From: Haliea alexandrii
Lineage (GTDB): Bacteria > Pseudomonadota > Gammaproteobacteria > Pseudomonadales > Halieaceae
Direction: 5' to 3'
DNA length: 64,000 nucleotides
NCBI RefSeq assembly: GCF_003719295.1
Contig: NZ_RFLW01000001.1
Coordinates: forward strand, 124,001-188,000
The translations under genes were made by a program, and so were the position numbers. Shown here piece after piece: positions 11,101 to 21,200 of this stretch. The notes under the pieces are model-generated. The model was not told the origin of the DNA, made no database searches, and saw only the letters and a list, made by a program, of their open reading frames with translations. Each line of letters begins with the position of its first letter. Position 1 is the first letter of the stretch.

Positions 11101-12549
11101 TTAGTCGGGAAAAACGAGACTCCGCAGACGCTTGCGGTCAATTTTGCTGGTACCGGATTGGGTGCGAGGGAATGCGCTCAGCAGGGCAAAGCGCACCTCG
11201 CCCCACTGCGAGAACTCCTGCCCCACGTGGTCAAGCCGGTCCTGGCCAGGCAATTCGGGGGCCTCCATCGCGATCACCGCCTCAGGCTCACCGGTCGCCG
11301 CCATCCCGGCGAACAGACACACATAATCGACCTGCAGGATGTCCTGCAGGTTGGCCTCAATGGGCGCGACAGCCACTTTTTGCCCGGCCAGGATCACCAC
11401 GTCGGCCGCACGCCCCAGAATACGAAAGGCCCCATCCTCACGCTGTACCGCGAGGTCACCGGGATAAAAGTACCCCTTGCCGAATGCCCCATCGGTGGCT
11501 TCCGCGTCGTCCAGGTACCCATCGGCATCCAGTTCAGTCAGCTTGACGCGCAGTCGCCCCTCTTCGTTGACTGCGCTCACCTGCCCCTGGTCATTCTCCA
11601 CTTCCACCACGCGGGCACCCGTAGACTTCATCCAGCTGAGGTGTGCCGGTAGCGAGTAATCGTGATACAGCACACCCAGCCCCACCTCCGTACACCCGTA
11701 CGAATTGACAAGGTCAAAGTACTGGCCAAGCACGGCGGTCACCTTCGCCGACACGAAGCCGCCGCTCATCGCAAAAGCGGGGCGAGCACCCTGCCGGGGC
11801 GGCAGGCTTCGCAGACTTGCGCATTCACTCAGCTTCAGCGCCTGGTCCGGCAGTAACGTTGCCCGTGTTACCCCACTGGTGACAAATGGTTCAGGCCAGT
11901 CGCTGCGCTGGTCGAGAATCGCCGTACCCCCCACTGACCACACGGAAGAGGGTGCCTTGTAGCCATTACCGGTCCACAACCCAAAGCCCAGCGCGTGATA
12001 CCGGGTTGAACTGTCGTAGGCCTGAAAGCCGCATCGCTCGCGGTCGGCCTCTCGCTGTGTGCGGGCCGGCACCAACACCTTCTTGTACTTTCCTGTTGTG
12101 CCCGAGGTATAGAGAATATGCCCGCAAGCCTGCACATCCTCCGACAACTCCGGAACATCAAAGCCCTGCGCATCGTCAAACAGGGGCCGATCCATGGCAT
12201 ACACCGGTGCCAGACCTTGTGCGGCCTGCACATCCTCCTCAGAGGCACTGACGATAATGGCCCGCAGATTCCTCACCTCGAGCGAAGTCAGCACATCCAG
12301 CGATGCAATACAGATCGTGGTATATCCCCGCGCCTGCAGCGCAAGCGTTGCCACCCAGCAGTCCGCGAGGTCATGTATCTTGATCGCCACGGTGCCGGAG
12401 GGCAACGCTATCTGTTGTGCAAGCTCTGTGCTGGCCCGGGCAATCGCGCCGGCAAACGCCCGATAGCTTATCGCCTTGCCGTTGTGGATGAGCGCGGGCG
12501 CGGTCGGGGTGCGCGAAGCAAAGTCGAAAATGTACTGGGCGATGAACAT
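11101..12549 (-). CDS. AMP-binding (ANL superfamily) enzyme, paralogue 2
   Basis: This 482-residue adenylate-forming enzyme is clearly homologous end to end with the gene at 9518-10966 (MFIAQYIFDFASRTP against MFIAEYIFDFASQTP at the N-terminus). It shares the same odd P-loop YTSGTTGKYKKV, YGCTE, GDLA, GRAADVV and GTSKIDRKRL. GC content looks higher than in its partner. An in-frame extension to 12609 exists but does not match the paralogue, so the start is set at 12549. It is the first gene of a minus-strand series (ANL2, ANL1, DUF3127, P450) and diverges from a second P450 at 12662. Substrate unknown. Confidence 0.87.
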   Translation of the reverse strand: MFIAQYIFDFASRTPTAPALIHNGKAISYRAFAGAIARASTELAQQIALPSGTVAIKIHDLADCWVATLALQARGYTTICIASLDVLTSLEVRNLRAIIVSASEEDVQAAQGLAPVYAMDRPLFDDAQGFDVPELSEDVQACGHILYTSGTTGKYKKVLVPARTQREADRERCGFQAYDSSTRYHALGFGLWTGNGYKAPSSVWSVGGTAILDQRSDWPEPFVTSGVTRATLLPDQALKLSECASLRSLPPRQGARPAFAMSGGFVSAKVTAVLGQYFDLVNSYGCTEVGLGVLYHDYSLPAHLSWMKSTGARVVEVENDQGQVSAVNEEGRLRVKLTELDADGYLDDAEATDGAFGKGYFYPGDLAVQREDGAFRILGRAADVVILAGQKVAVAPIEANLQDILQVDYVCLFAGMAATGEPEAVIAMEAPELPGQDRLDHVGQEFSQWGEVRFALLSAFPRTQSGTSKIDRKRLRSLVFPD

Positions 12550-12661
12550 GGGTGTCTCTACAAACGGCTCACGGGTTGAGCACGCCATTTTACACCGCCG
12601 CGTGGCCAATGACCCAGAACACTGCTAATTTAGGGGTAGATAATAGATCCGCTGGAGATCT

Positions 12662-13840
12662 ATGCCCATGCCTGCCGCCGAACTGCACGATTTTGCCTAC
12701 GAGGACTTCGCCGGGAATGCCCTGCACACCCTGTTGCGGGAAAATCGCGAGCGCGGCCCGGTGCAGCCCGCACTGTTCGGCGGGGAACCCGCTTTTCTTA
12801 TCTGCGGCCACCAGGCGCTGGCGGAGGCCTTTCGCGACAACAATCAGTTCCCGCCCGCCGATGCCTACCGCATCACGATAGAACCCGTGCAAGGCGTCAC
12901 CTTCCAGACCATGGAGGGAGCGCAGCATCGGCTGTACCGACGTCTCGCCACGCCCGCATTCCAGTCGCGCGTGGTGGACGCCATGGAGCAGGACGGTCTG
13001 GCTCGCATAGCCCACGAACTGATTGATCGGCTCGGCACGCGTCGCAGCGCCGACTTTGCACACGATTTCACCCACCGGGTGGCGTTTGCCGTGATCAGCC
13101 GTATGCTCGGCATTCCCACTGACAGGGAGGATGATTTCCGCGACTGGGCGGTGGGCTTTCTCGAATTCCCGCGCGACCCCGTGCACTCGCGCAAGTGCGC
13201 CGAACAAATCACACACTACCTGCTGCCCATTCTGGCTGAGCGCAGGCGTGCGCCCCGCGACGACATTCTTTCCGGCCTTGTGGCGGCGGAGGTGGATGGA
13301 CGCAGGCTTACTGACGAGGAAATTCTCGCGCACATCCGCCTGTTGTTCAGCGCAGGCGCCTCGACAACCACGGATGCTCTGGGCAACCTGGTCTATACGC
13401 TGCTGGCAGAACCAGCGCGCTGGCAAGCACTGTTGGCCGAACCCGCGCTCCGCGCAGGGGCGATTGAGGAACTCCTCCGCTGGGAGACACCGGTGGCGAT
13501 ATTGCCACGGCTATCGGCGCCCCGCACTGTTGTCTTCCACGGCACAGAGATCCCTCCGGCTACCTTTTGCCTGTTTGCGATCGCCGCGGCCAACCGGGAC
13601 CCCGCGGTGTTTGATCAACCAGACGTGTTCGATATGCACCGGGACAGCAGCAAGAAGCTGCTCAGCTTCGGCCCCGGTCCGCGCCTGTGCCCGGGCATGC
13701 ACCTGGCGCGGCGGCAGCTCGCCGTGGCGCTGGATGTCATACTCGAGCGCTTGCCGGGCCTGCACCTGCTGGAGCCGGAGGACGCAGTGCCGCGAGGGGC
13801 TATTCTGCGTGGGCCGGCGCGACTGGCGGTGGGGTGGTAG
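12662..13840 (+). CDS. Cytochrome P450 (second of two)
   Basis: This 392-residue soluble P450 shows I-helix SAGASTTTDALG, K-helix E-x-x-R (EELLR) and haem loop FGPGPRLCPG with the Cys ligand at residue 343. It is divergent from the P450 at 7720-8961 and has its own upstream region between it and the ANL gene. GGAG lies 4 bases before ATG 12662 and 10 before a second in-frame ATG at 12668, so either may be used. The pairing of two P450s with two acyl-activating enzymes suggests oxidative modification of an activated or free fatty, terpenoid or steroid acid; this is inference. Converges on the ferritin-like gene with an 8-base gap. Confidence 0.93.
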   Translation: MPMPAAELHDFAYEDFAGNALHTLLRENRERGPVQPALFGGEPAFLICGHQALAEAFRDNNQFPPADAYRITIEPVQGVTFQTMEGAQHRLYRRLATPAFQSRVVDAMEQDGLARIAHELIDRLGTRRSADFAHDFTHRVAFAVISRMLGIPTDREDDFRDWAVGFLEFPRDPVHSRKCAEQITHYLLPILAERRRAPRDDILSGLVAAEVDGRRLTDEEILAHIRLLFSAGASTTTDALGNLVYTLLAEPARWQALLAEPALRAGAIEELLRWETPVAILPRLSAPRTVVFHGTEIPPATFCLFAIAAANRDPAVFDQPDVFDMHRDSSKKLLSFGPGPRLCPGMHLARRQLAVALDVILERLPGLHLLEPEDAVPRGAILRGPARLAVGW

Positions 13841-13848
13841 ACCCACCC

Positions 13849-14361
13849 TCAGGCAGGCAACTGTGGGTCATCTTCATCCAGCCGGTGATGCTCTGCCGGC
13901 TCGTCAAGTTGGGCAATCATTGTCTGCAGCGCCGCCGCGTGTTGCTCTTCCTCGGCGGCGAACCCTGCCGCCACGCGCCTGGTTTCCGAGCACAGACTAT
14001 CGCTTGCTACCTGCCGGTAATACGCCGCCGCATCCTGCTCCTTATGCAAAGCAAGGTGCATGGCCTCGACAAGGCTCATACGATAGTGCAGCGCCTCGTA
14101 ACTGGCGCTCTCCGGTGCCTCGGGGTCGGGCCAGGCATACTCCCAGGGCTGCAGCTGCGGCAGCACGTGGTCGCCGGCAAGTTCCGCCACCTCCTCCAGG
14201 TGTTGCCCCGCTTCGCAGGCCATGCGCTGGAAAAACGCGGCAGCGTCGCCATTGTGGTGTGCGGCCAGCGATTCGGACAGCTCCAGATAACGCTCCCGGG
14301 CCTCACTCTCAAGGGCCAGTGAGTGCGCCAGAAATGTTGCCAACTCGGTATGCAACGTCAT
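13849..14361 (-). CDS. Ferritin-like (rubrerythrin-type) diiron protein
   Basis: This 170-residue all-helical protein has paired metal-ligand patterns ESEARERY then E-x-x-QHLEE in the first half, and E-x4-LHKEQDAA then EEEQHAA in the second, as in rubrerythrin/ferritin-like four-helix bundles. There is no rubredoxin domain. It overlaps the end of korB by 4 bases (ATGA), so it is translationally coupled to a 2-oxoacid oxidoreductase. A role in protecting that oxygen-sensitive iron-sulfur/thiamine enzyme from peroxide or storing iron is plausible but inferred. Confidence 0.75.
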   Translation of the reverse strand: MTLHTELATFLAHSLALESEARERYLELSESLAAHHNGDAAAFFQRMACEAGQHLEEVAELAGDHVLPQLQPWEYAWPDPEAPESASYEALHYRMSLVEAMHLALHKEQDAAAYYRQVASDSLCSETRRVAAGFAAEEEQHAAALQTMIAQLDEPAEHHRLDEDDPQLPA

Positions 14362-15212
14362 TGCGCCGCAAAGGCCGCGGCAAGCGCAGCCAAAGCCTCG
14401 TTCTCGTTCTTGTTCTTGTTCTTGTGAATATGCAAGGGGGGTGGCCAGGTTGCACGCGGCTCGCGGTAGAGCAAGCCCGTCGCAAACCCGTCGTCCGCCA
14501 GAAACAAGCGCGCCGCCAGATCCGCACTATCCAACGGAGGCTCGCTGCGTTCATGCACGATGGCCTTCCAGTCAGTCTGTTCCGGACAGAACGTGATGCA
14601 TTGCGAGAGGACATGGATAAAACTGAAGCCCTCAAACTCAATTGCCTCTGCGATCAGCTTCGCCATCTGGTTGGGGTTGCCGGAATAAGCGCGGGCAATC
14701 CACGGGGCGCCGGCGGCCAGGGCAATCGCCGCCGGCTTGAAGGGCCGCACGCCCGGCCCATGGGGCGTCAGCTTGCTGTGATCCCAGTCCATGGGGGTGG
14801 TGGGTGAGGCCTGCCCTTTGGTCATGCCGTACACCTCATTATCCATGGCGATATACACCAGGTTCACGTTGCGCCGGCAGGCATGCAGGAAGTGATTGCC
14901 ACCGATTGAAAAGCCATCCCCATCGCCGCCGAGGGCGATGACGGTAAGTTCAGGCCTCGCGACTTTCAGGCCCTGCGCAACAGCAAGGCCCCGCCCGTGC
15001 ACGCCGTGAAAGCCGTAGGCATCCACATACGCCGGCAAGCGCGACGAGCACCCGATGCCCGAAACCAGCACACTGTTGTCTTTGTCGATGGCAAGGGCCG
15101 CCATGGCCTTGGTAATGGCGTTGAGTACGGAGAAATGACCGCAGCCGGGGCACCAGATCGGTTTTACTGCCGATTTGAAACTCTTTGGGCTTACCGCAAT
15201 GGGTTCGTTCAT
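14358..15212 (-). CDS. korB: 2-oxoacid:acceptor oxidoreductase beta subunit
   Basis: This 284-residue thiamine-diphosphate-binding subunit converts a 2-oxoacid plus CoA to acyl-CoA with reduction of ferredoxin or a similar acceptor. Visible are the CPGCGH motif near residue 21, GIGCSSR, and the ThDP/metal motif GDGDGFSIGGNH with DNEVYGMTKGQ. The start MNEPIA at 15212 overlaps korA by 4 bases; the longer frame is a read-through of korA. Near the C-terminus is an alternating Lys-Asn run encoded by a hexanucleotide repeat, which ordinary KorB proteins lack. Substrate (2-oxoglutarate or another 2-oxoacid) is not fixed by these motifs. Confidence 0.88.
   Translation of the reverse strand: MNEPIAVSPKSFKSAVKPIWCPGCGHFSVLNAITKAMAALAIDKDNSVLVSGIGCSSRLPAYVDAYGFHGVHGRGLAVAQGLKVARPELTVIALGGDGDGFSIGGNHFLHACRRNVNLVYIAMDNEVYGMTKGQASPTTPMDWDHSKLTPHGPGVRPFKPAAIALAAGAPWIARAYSGNPNQMAKLIAEAIEFEGFSFIHVLSQCITFCPEQTDWKAIVHERSEPPLDSADLAARLFLADDGFATGLLYREPRATWPPPLHIHKNKNKNENEALAALAAAFAAQ
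14397..14426. repeat. Hexanucleotide repeat inside korB
   Basis: Five near-identical 6-base units (CTYGTT on the plus strand, last unit CTTGTG) encode the Lys-Asn/Glu-Asn repeat near the KorB C-terminus. Changes in copy number would keep the frame. Confidence 0.8.
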
Positions 15213-16906
15213 GCGTCCTGCCTTGCGCCGACCGCTTCGGCGATCGTGTGTGGATTGAGGGGCACGGGGCCGGGAATCGCCAGGCTTTCCAGCGGCAGGT
15301 CCAGGCGGCCTTTCAGGTAATGGTAAAGCTGCGCACTGTGATTCTGTTCCACCACGACCACACGCGAGCACCCGGCCAGGGCAAGCTCCAGGCCAGAAAC
15401 GGGCAGCGGTGAAAGCAGTCGCAAGGCGACCGTGCGCACCGGCGCGCCCTGCTCAGCGAGCCGCGCAGCGGCCTCGTCGAGGGCGGCGCTGGCGGAGCCG
15501 AAGCTGACCAGAGCCGTATCACCCTTGCCGACACAGCGTCCCCAGTCCGGGCCGTAATCGAATGACTCCAGCTTCCGGCGGCGCTTGTCGAGCTGCTCGC
15601 GGTGATCCGATGCACGTGCCGAGGGTGTGCCGCGCTCGTTGTGTTCCAGGCCATCCGCCGTGTAGCGCGCATCAGCATCCCCGGGATGTGCAAGCGTGGA
15701 GACACCGCTCGCCGTGAGCCGGTACCTCAGATATTCATCGGTTGTGGATGGCGTGGGTTCCGCTGCCGCCAGAGCCGCGGGCAGCCTCGGGGGCGCAACC
15801 ACGGCAGTGGACTGGCCGAGAAACTGGTCCGACAACACAATGGCGGGCACCTGCAGAGCCTGCGCGAGTTGCACCGCCCAGGCGGTCGCAGACGCACAAT
15901 CCGGTATATCGAGTGCGGCCAATACCAGGTGCGGCGCATCGCCGTGAAGACCGTGCAAGGCGATATCGAGATCGGCCTGCTCCGATTTTGTGGGAATACC
16001 CGTGGACGGGCCGCCCCGCATCACATTAAGCAGCGTGAGCGGTGTTTCACTGGCAACCGCCAGACCGAGACTTTCACTCATGAGTGCCAGACCGGGGCCC
16101 GAGGTGGCGGTAAACGCCGGCACACCGCCAAACGCCGCACCGATGGTCATATTAATCGCTGCCAGCTCATCTTCTGCCTGCATCAGATGACCGCCCACGG
16201 CCTCCAGCCCGCCGGCCAGCCATTCAAGGGCATCCGAGGCCGGCGTAATCGGATACGCGGCGGCAAACCGAACCCCGGCTGACAGCGCGCCGAAGCCCGC
16301 CGCCTGATTGCCCGTAAGGCACCAGGCGCCGCTGGCATCACGAGCAGGCAAAGGCCTATCGATGTCTTTGGACGCGGCGTAACCCGACGCAATGCAGGCT
16401 CGCGCACCATCGCGGTAGGCCTCCGGTTTATTCGCCAGTTTTGCCAGGGCCTGTTCCAGCAAAGCACTCATGGGCAGGCGCAACAGATGCCCCAGCAAGC
16501 CGGCGGCCACCATGTTCATGCGGCCCTCGGGGTGACTGCTGCTGGCGAGCTGTGCGAAAGCGTGGTGTATCACAGGCAAGCCCCTGAGGGATGCGGGAAT
16601 GCGCTCGCTGTCTTCACAGATCACCACCGTGTCCGGGCCGGCAATGATCTCATCCTGAAAGCGGTCGAAGTTCACCCAGTCCAGGGCCACAATGATGTCG
16701 TAACGGCCGGCGGCGGTGTAACGCTCGTGATCGGTAAACTTGAGTAGCGCGGCAGCCTCGCCACCGCGAATCTGGGGGCCGAACGCCTTGCGCAACAGCC
16801 CCCGTCCGCCACAGCGCGCCCAGGCCTTGAGCAAAAGCTCACCACAGGAGATCACTCCGGCACCACCCGCGCCGGTGATGGCTATCGACAACTGCGTGTC
16901 GCCCAC
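15209..16906 (-). CDS. korA: 2-oxoacid:acceptor oxidoreductase, fused gamma-alpha subunit
   Basis: This 565-residue protein carries the gamma domain at the N-terminus (ITGAGGAGVISCGELLLKA, then FGPQIRGGEAAALLKF) fused to the alpha pyrimidine-binding domain (AAYPITPASDALEWLA near residue 225, TSGPGLALMSE, RGGPSTGIPTKSEQADL). The C-terminal transketolase-like domain ends with VVVEQNHSAQL. This gamma-alpha/beta layout matches two-subunit 2-oxoglutarate or pyruvate:ferredoxin oxidoreductases that lack a built-in ferredoxin domain, so an external acceptor is needed. It begins 3 bases after the alcohol dehydrogenase stop and overlaps korB by 4 bases. Confidence 0.9.
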   Translation of the reverse strand: MGDTQLSIAITGAGGAGVISCGELLLKAWARCGGRGLLRKAFGPQIRGGEAAALLKFTDHERYTAAGRYDIIVALDWVNFDRFQDEIIAGPDTVVICEDSERIPASLRGLPVIHHAFAQLASSSHPEGRMNMVAAGLLGHLLRLPMSALLEQALAKLANKPEAYRDGARACIASGYAASKDIDRPLPARDASGAWCLTGNQAAGFGALSAGVRFAAAYPITPASDALEWLAGGLEAVGGHLMQAEDELAAINMTIGAAFGGVPAFTATSGPGLALMSESLGLAVASETPLTLLNVMRGGPSTGIPTKSEQADLDIALHGLHGDAPHLVLAALDIPDCASATAWAVQLAQALQVPAIVLSDQFLGQSTAVVAPPRLPAALAAAEPTPSTTDEYLRYRLTASGVSTLAHPGDADARYTADGLEHNERGTPSARASDHREQLDKRRRKLESFDYGPDWGRCVGKGDTALVSFGSASAALDEAAARLAEQGAPVRTVALRLLSPLPVSGLELALAGCSRVVVVEQNHSAQLYHYLKGRLDLPLESLAIPGPVPLNPHTIAEAVGARQDA

Positions 16907-16909
16907 GCT

Positions 16910-17989
16910 TTATCGACCCATGCTGAGCGCGATCTTCAGCACACCGTCACGCTGGTGCGAAAACAGGTCATAGGCCGCGACGATATCATCAAGCGCGTAG
17001 CGGTGCGTCACCATGGGCTTCAAATCCAGCCTGCTGGACTCGATCACACTCATCAGCCGCCGCATTCTCTCCTTGCCGCCGGGGCACAGGCTGGTGACGA
17101 TCCGGTGATCGCCCAAACCGGCGGCAAAGGCACCGAGCGGTATGCTGAGGTCGGTTGAATACACACCGAGGCTGGACAGCGTCCCACCCGGCTTCAGCAC
17201 ACGAAGCGCCGACTCGAAGGTCTGCTGTGTGCCAAGAGCCTCGATGGCTGCATCGACCCCGCGCCCACCGGTGATGTTGAAGATCTCTGCCACCACGTCC
17301 ACCTTGCGGAAATCCAGCGTGATATCGGCGCCCATCTGTCGGGACATCGCCAGCCGCTCATCGATGCCGTCAACCGCGATAATTAGCCCGGCTCCTTTCA
17401 GCCGGGCGCCCGCGGTTGCACACAGGCCGATAGGGCCCTGCGCAAACACCACCACAATGTCGCCAATGTTGATACCGGCGGACTCGGCGCCGGCAAAGCC
17501 GGTGGACATGATGTCCGGGCACATCAGCACTTCTTCATCGCTGAGCCCGTCCGGTACCGGCGCCAAATTGGCCTGGGCATCGGGCACCAGAATATATTCC
17601 GCCTGGGCACCATCAATGGTATTGCCGAAGCGCCAACCACCCATGGGTTTGTAACCATGGGCGTGGTGGCCGCCATCCTGTGATGGGCAACCATCCTGGC
17701 ACGCATAGGACGTGTAACTAGGGCAGATGGCACCGGCGATCACCCGCTGGCCCTCGCGGTAACCCCGCACATTTTTCCCGAGCTTTTCGATAACGCCCAC
17801 GGGTTCGTGCCCAACGGTAAGCCCACTCTCAACCGGGTATTCCCCTTTGAGAATATGCACATCGGTGCCACAAATGGTGGTGGTAGTCACTCGCATCAGG
17901 GCATCGTTATCACCGACATCCGGTATGGGCTTGTCCTGGATCTCAATTCTGCCCGGTTCCACAAACACTGCCGCTTTCATCATTACCAT
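16910..17989 (-). CDS. Zinc-dependent medium-chain alcohol dehydrogenase
   Basis: This 359-residue MDR-family dehydrogenase has the catalytic zinc site (TICGTDVHIL, GHEPVG) and a nucleotide-binding fold around residues 170-215 (FAQGPIGLCATAGARLKGA then VDGIDERL). The region of the usual structural-zinc lobe holds scattered Cys residues (CPSYTSYACQDGCPSQDGGHH) rather than the standard four-Cys pattern, reminiscent of the TBADH/isopropanol dehydrogenase branch. AGGAG nine bases before ATG 17989 supports this start. It is the first gene of a tight operon with korA, korB and a ferritin-like gene. Substrate unknown; secondary alcohol or aldehyde likely. Confidence 0.88.
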   Translation of the reverse strand: MVMMKAAVFVEPGRIEIQDKPIPDVGDNDALMRVTTTTICGTDVHILKGEYPVESGLTVGHEPVGVIEKLGKNVRGYREGQRVIAGAICPSYTSYACQDGCPSQDGGHHAHGYKPMGGWRFGNTIDGAQAEYILVPDAQANLAPVPDGLSDEEVLMCPDIMSTGFAGAESAGINIGDIVVVFAQGPIGLCATAGARLKGAGLIIAVDGIDERLAMSRQMGADITLDFRKVDVVAEIFNITGGRGVDAAIEALGTQQTFESALRVLKPGGTLSSLGVYSTDLSIPLGAFAAGLGDHRIVTSLCPGGKERMRRLMSVIESSRLDLKPMVTHRYALDDIVAAYDLFSHQRDGVLKIALSMGR

Positions 17990-18200
17990 GACCGCACGCT
18001 CCTGGTTGCCTGTACTTTCAAGCTAGCAAGCGTTTTCAAGCGCCGCAAACGGGGAAAGGCTTTCCATTGATGCAGATCAGGAGGAGTGCTTTGCTGACCC
18101 GCAGAGGCAGAATTTTGACCTGCGCTAAGCCCGTCAGTCATGAATGCTAGCTCCCTCGGTGGTGTAAAATGGTCAACCTTCCTTTATGGATGAGGATTTC

Positions 18201-21200
18201 GTGGACGCTCGCGCCTTTACCCCAAGCAGTCTTGCCAGGCTCGCTCTTGCTGTAGTTCTCTGGTGCTTGATAGCAGGTGCCGCCTCAGCACCTGAAAAAA
18301 TGGTGTTCAACCTGCTCAGTCGTGACGAGGGGCTGTCGCAAGTCACGGTCAACGATATTTTTCAGGACTCCCGGGGGTTTGTCTGGTTTGCGACCGAAAA
18401 TGGCCTCAATCGCTATGACGGTCGCAATGTGCTGCAGTTCCAAGCAGACCCGGCCGATCGGGGCGCAATTGCCAACGATTTCGTCTGGTCTATCGTCGAA
18501 GATGCCGCCGGCGATCTGTGGCTGGCAACCGAGGGTGGGGGGCTGGTCCACTGGCAACGCGCTAGCGAAACCTTCAACAACATCGTGGTGCCTGGGGAAG
18601 ATCTGGACCCCAGAAAACGGTTCGCTCGTCAGGTGATGATCGATAGCGCTGGCTCGCTGTGGGTTGGCACTCGCGGAGCAGGCCTGCTGCGGTTTGATGG
18701 CCGGGGAGAATTTTCAAACCATTACCCATTGGGGAGTGAGCAACAGTCTTCGGCAGAGGACGATGTTATTTACGCGCTGCTGGAAATAGCGGCGGGAGAA
18801 TTTCTGGTGGGGGCCAGTAGCGGCCTCTACAGCTTCATGCTCGAAACCGGAGCCTTTGAAAAATTGCCGGGAAAATACGTCGACGTCTCTACACTATATA
18901 TCGACGGAAAAGGCCACCTCTGGATTGGCACGTTGGAACAGGGGCTGGTGCGGAAAAACCTCAAAACCGGAGAAGAGCTGGCTTTTAATACCGGCTCCTC
19001 GCCGCCTGCCAGGCTGGCCAACAATGAAGTCCGCGATGTACAGGAAGACGCGGAGGGTCGCATATGGGTTGCGACACACGACGGCTTGCATCTGTTTTTG
19101 GGGGAGGCGCACGGCTTCCAGGTGTATCGTCAAAATGACCGGGACCGGCATAGCCTTTCCGACAATCAAATCATGTCGTTGCACCAGAGCGAAGACCACG
19201 TGTTGTGGGTGGGCACACGTCTAGGCGGCGTAAACCGGTGGAATCCCGATAGCTGGAAGCTGGGCGCCCTGACTCCGCCAGCACTGGACAATGCCGCGGT
19301 ACTGGCATTTGAAGATGCTGGAATAGACGATACCTGGGTCGGAGCTTTCACTACCGCACTGCTTCAGCTGAGTGCAGAAGGAAAAGTCCTTAGAAAATTT
19401 GATCACGATAGCGGGTATGTCGAACGCGGGAATGCACCGGTATCGGCACTTTTAACAGACAGTGAAAGCCGCCTCTGGATTGGCACAATGGGAGAAGGTC
19501 TGCAGATGTATCTGCCGGACCAGAACCAATTGCACGCGCTGCGCCATGACCCCGCAGATGACCAAAGCCTGGGTGCAGATAGCGTGATGAGTTTGTACGA
19601 GGATAGCCAGCATCGCATTTGGGCCGGCACATTTGGCGGTGGCTTGTCTTTGATAGATCCCCAGACATTAACCGCGACACGCTATGTTCAGGGCACGCGG
19701 ATCAGCGCTATCCGTGAAGATAGTTCCGGTGCTTTGTGGCTGGGGACGGATGGCGAGGGGCTGATTCGGCTTGAGCCAGACTCAGGCGCCGTTCACAGAT
19801 TCCGGCACTCGGCGGATACCGCCGGAAGCCTCGGTTCTGATCTGATATTTTCCCTGCATATATCGCAAGACAGGTCCCTGTGGATAGGCACCTCCGGCGC
19901 CGGGCTGGTTCGGCTACTCGACACCGAGGATTGGAACCGGGAGCCCGTTTTCGAGCACCTGACCACAGGAAGAGGTTTAGCCAACAATGTGATCTACGGT
20001 ATTTTGGAGGACTCGCAGAGACAACTCTGGCTGAGCTCAAATCGCGGCCTTATGCGCTTCAACCCGGAATCAGGGAGCATTCGCTATTTCCCTCGGGCAA
20101 TTGGTTTGCAGAACGAAGAGTTCAATTTCGGCGCTTACCACAAGCGCCGAGACGGGCGGTTTTTATTTGGCGGAACTGGCGGCTACAACGCGTTCGACCC
20201 CATGGATTTTGGTGACCTTGATCAAGGGCCGAGAATTGCCCTCACGAGAATTGAAGTGGCCAACAAACCCCTTCAGCCCGTCGCAGCACTGGCGCGCAGC
20301 GGAGGACTGGAGCTTGATTACGACGAGAATGCGATCACTTTCGAATATGCGGCGCTCAGCTTTCTGGCTCCGGAAAGTAATCTCTATTCCGTGAAACTTG
20401 AAGGATTCGATCAAGACTGGACAGCGCCCAGCAAACGCATGCACAGCACCTACACCAATCTGGATGCTGGTCGTTATGTGTTCCAGATACGTGCCGCGAA
20501 CGGCTATGGCGCCTGGAGCAAAACCCCGTTTGAGGTGGGAGTGGTTATTAACGCGGCGCCCTGGGCAACGCCGCAGGCTTATTTTGTCTACTGTGTGTTG
20601 ATCAGTGCCTTGTTATACGGCTTTTTCCGTTGGCGGTTACGGGTTATCGAGCGCGAGGCCCGCATTCGCCAGCTGGCATTTTATGATCGTCGTACCGGTT
20701 TACCGAACCTTGACCTGTTTACGCAGCGAACGGCGGCGGCATTGAGCGAAACCCGCGAGGATGAGCGTTCCCTGGTGGTCATTACACTCCGACTCAAGAC
20801 AATCGCAAGGCTACGAAATATTCTGGGCCTTGGCTCAGTGGATGAACTGCTGAGTACCGTAGTGCCGCGACTGACACAGCAATTGTTCGGGAGCGGACAA
20901 TCGACCACAACATGCGACCTGGCTCGGATAAGCGAAACTGAGCTGGCGGCCTATGTCCTGTTAGACGACCCGAAAAGTGAAGCGGGCATCTGGGCAAACC
21001 GCTTATGCAAGGCGATCTCCAGCCCTATTTATCATGATGGTCGCCAACTGCATGTTTCGGTATTTGCAGGTATCGCCACATTTCCACAGGACGGGACCAC
21101 CGCAACCAAATTGATAGAGTCTGCCAGCACGGCCGCTCAGGATAACGATGTCGGGCAAGCGGAGAGCTTTGCCTTCTACGATCGCAGCATGACCAAGCGC

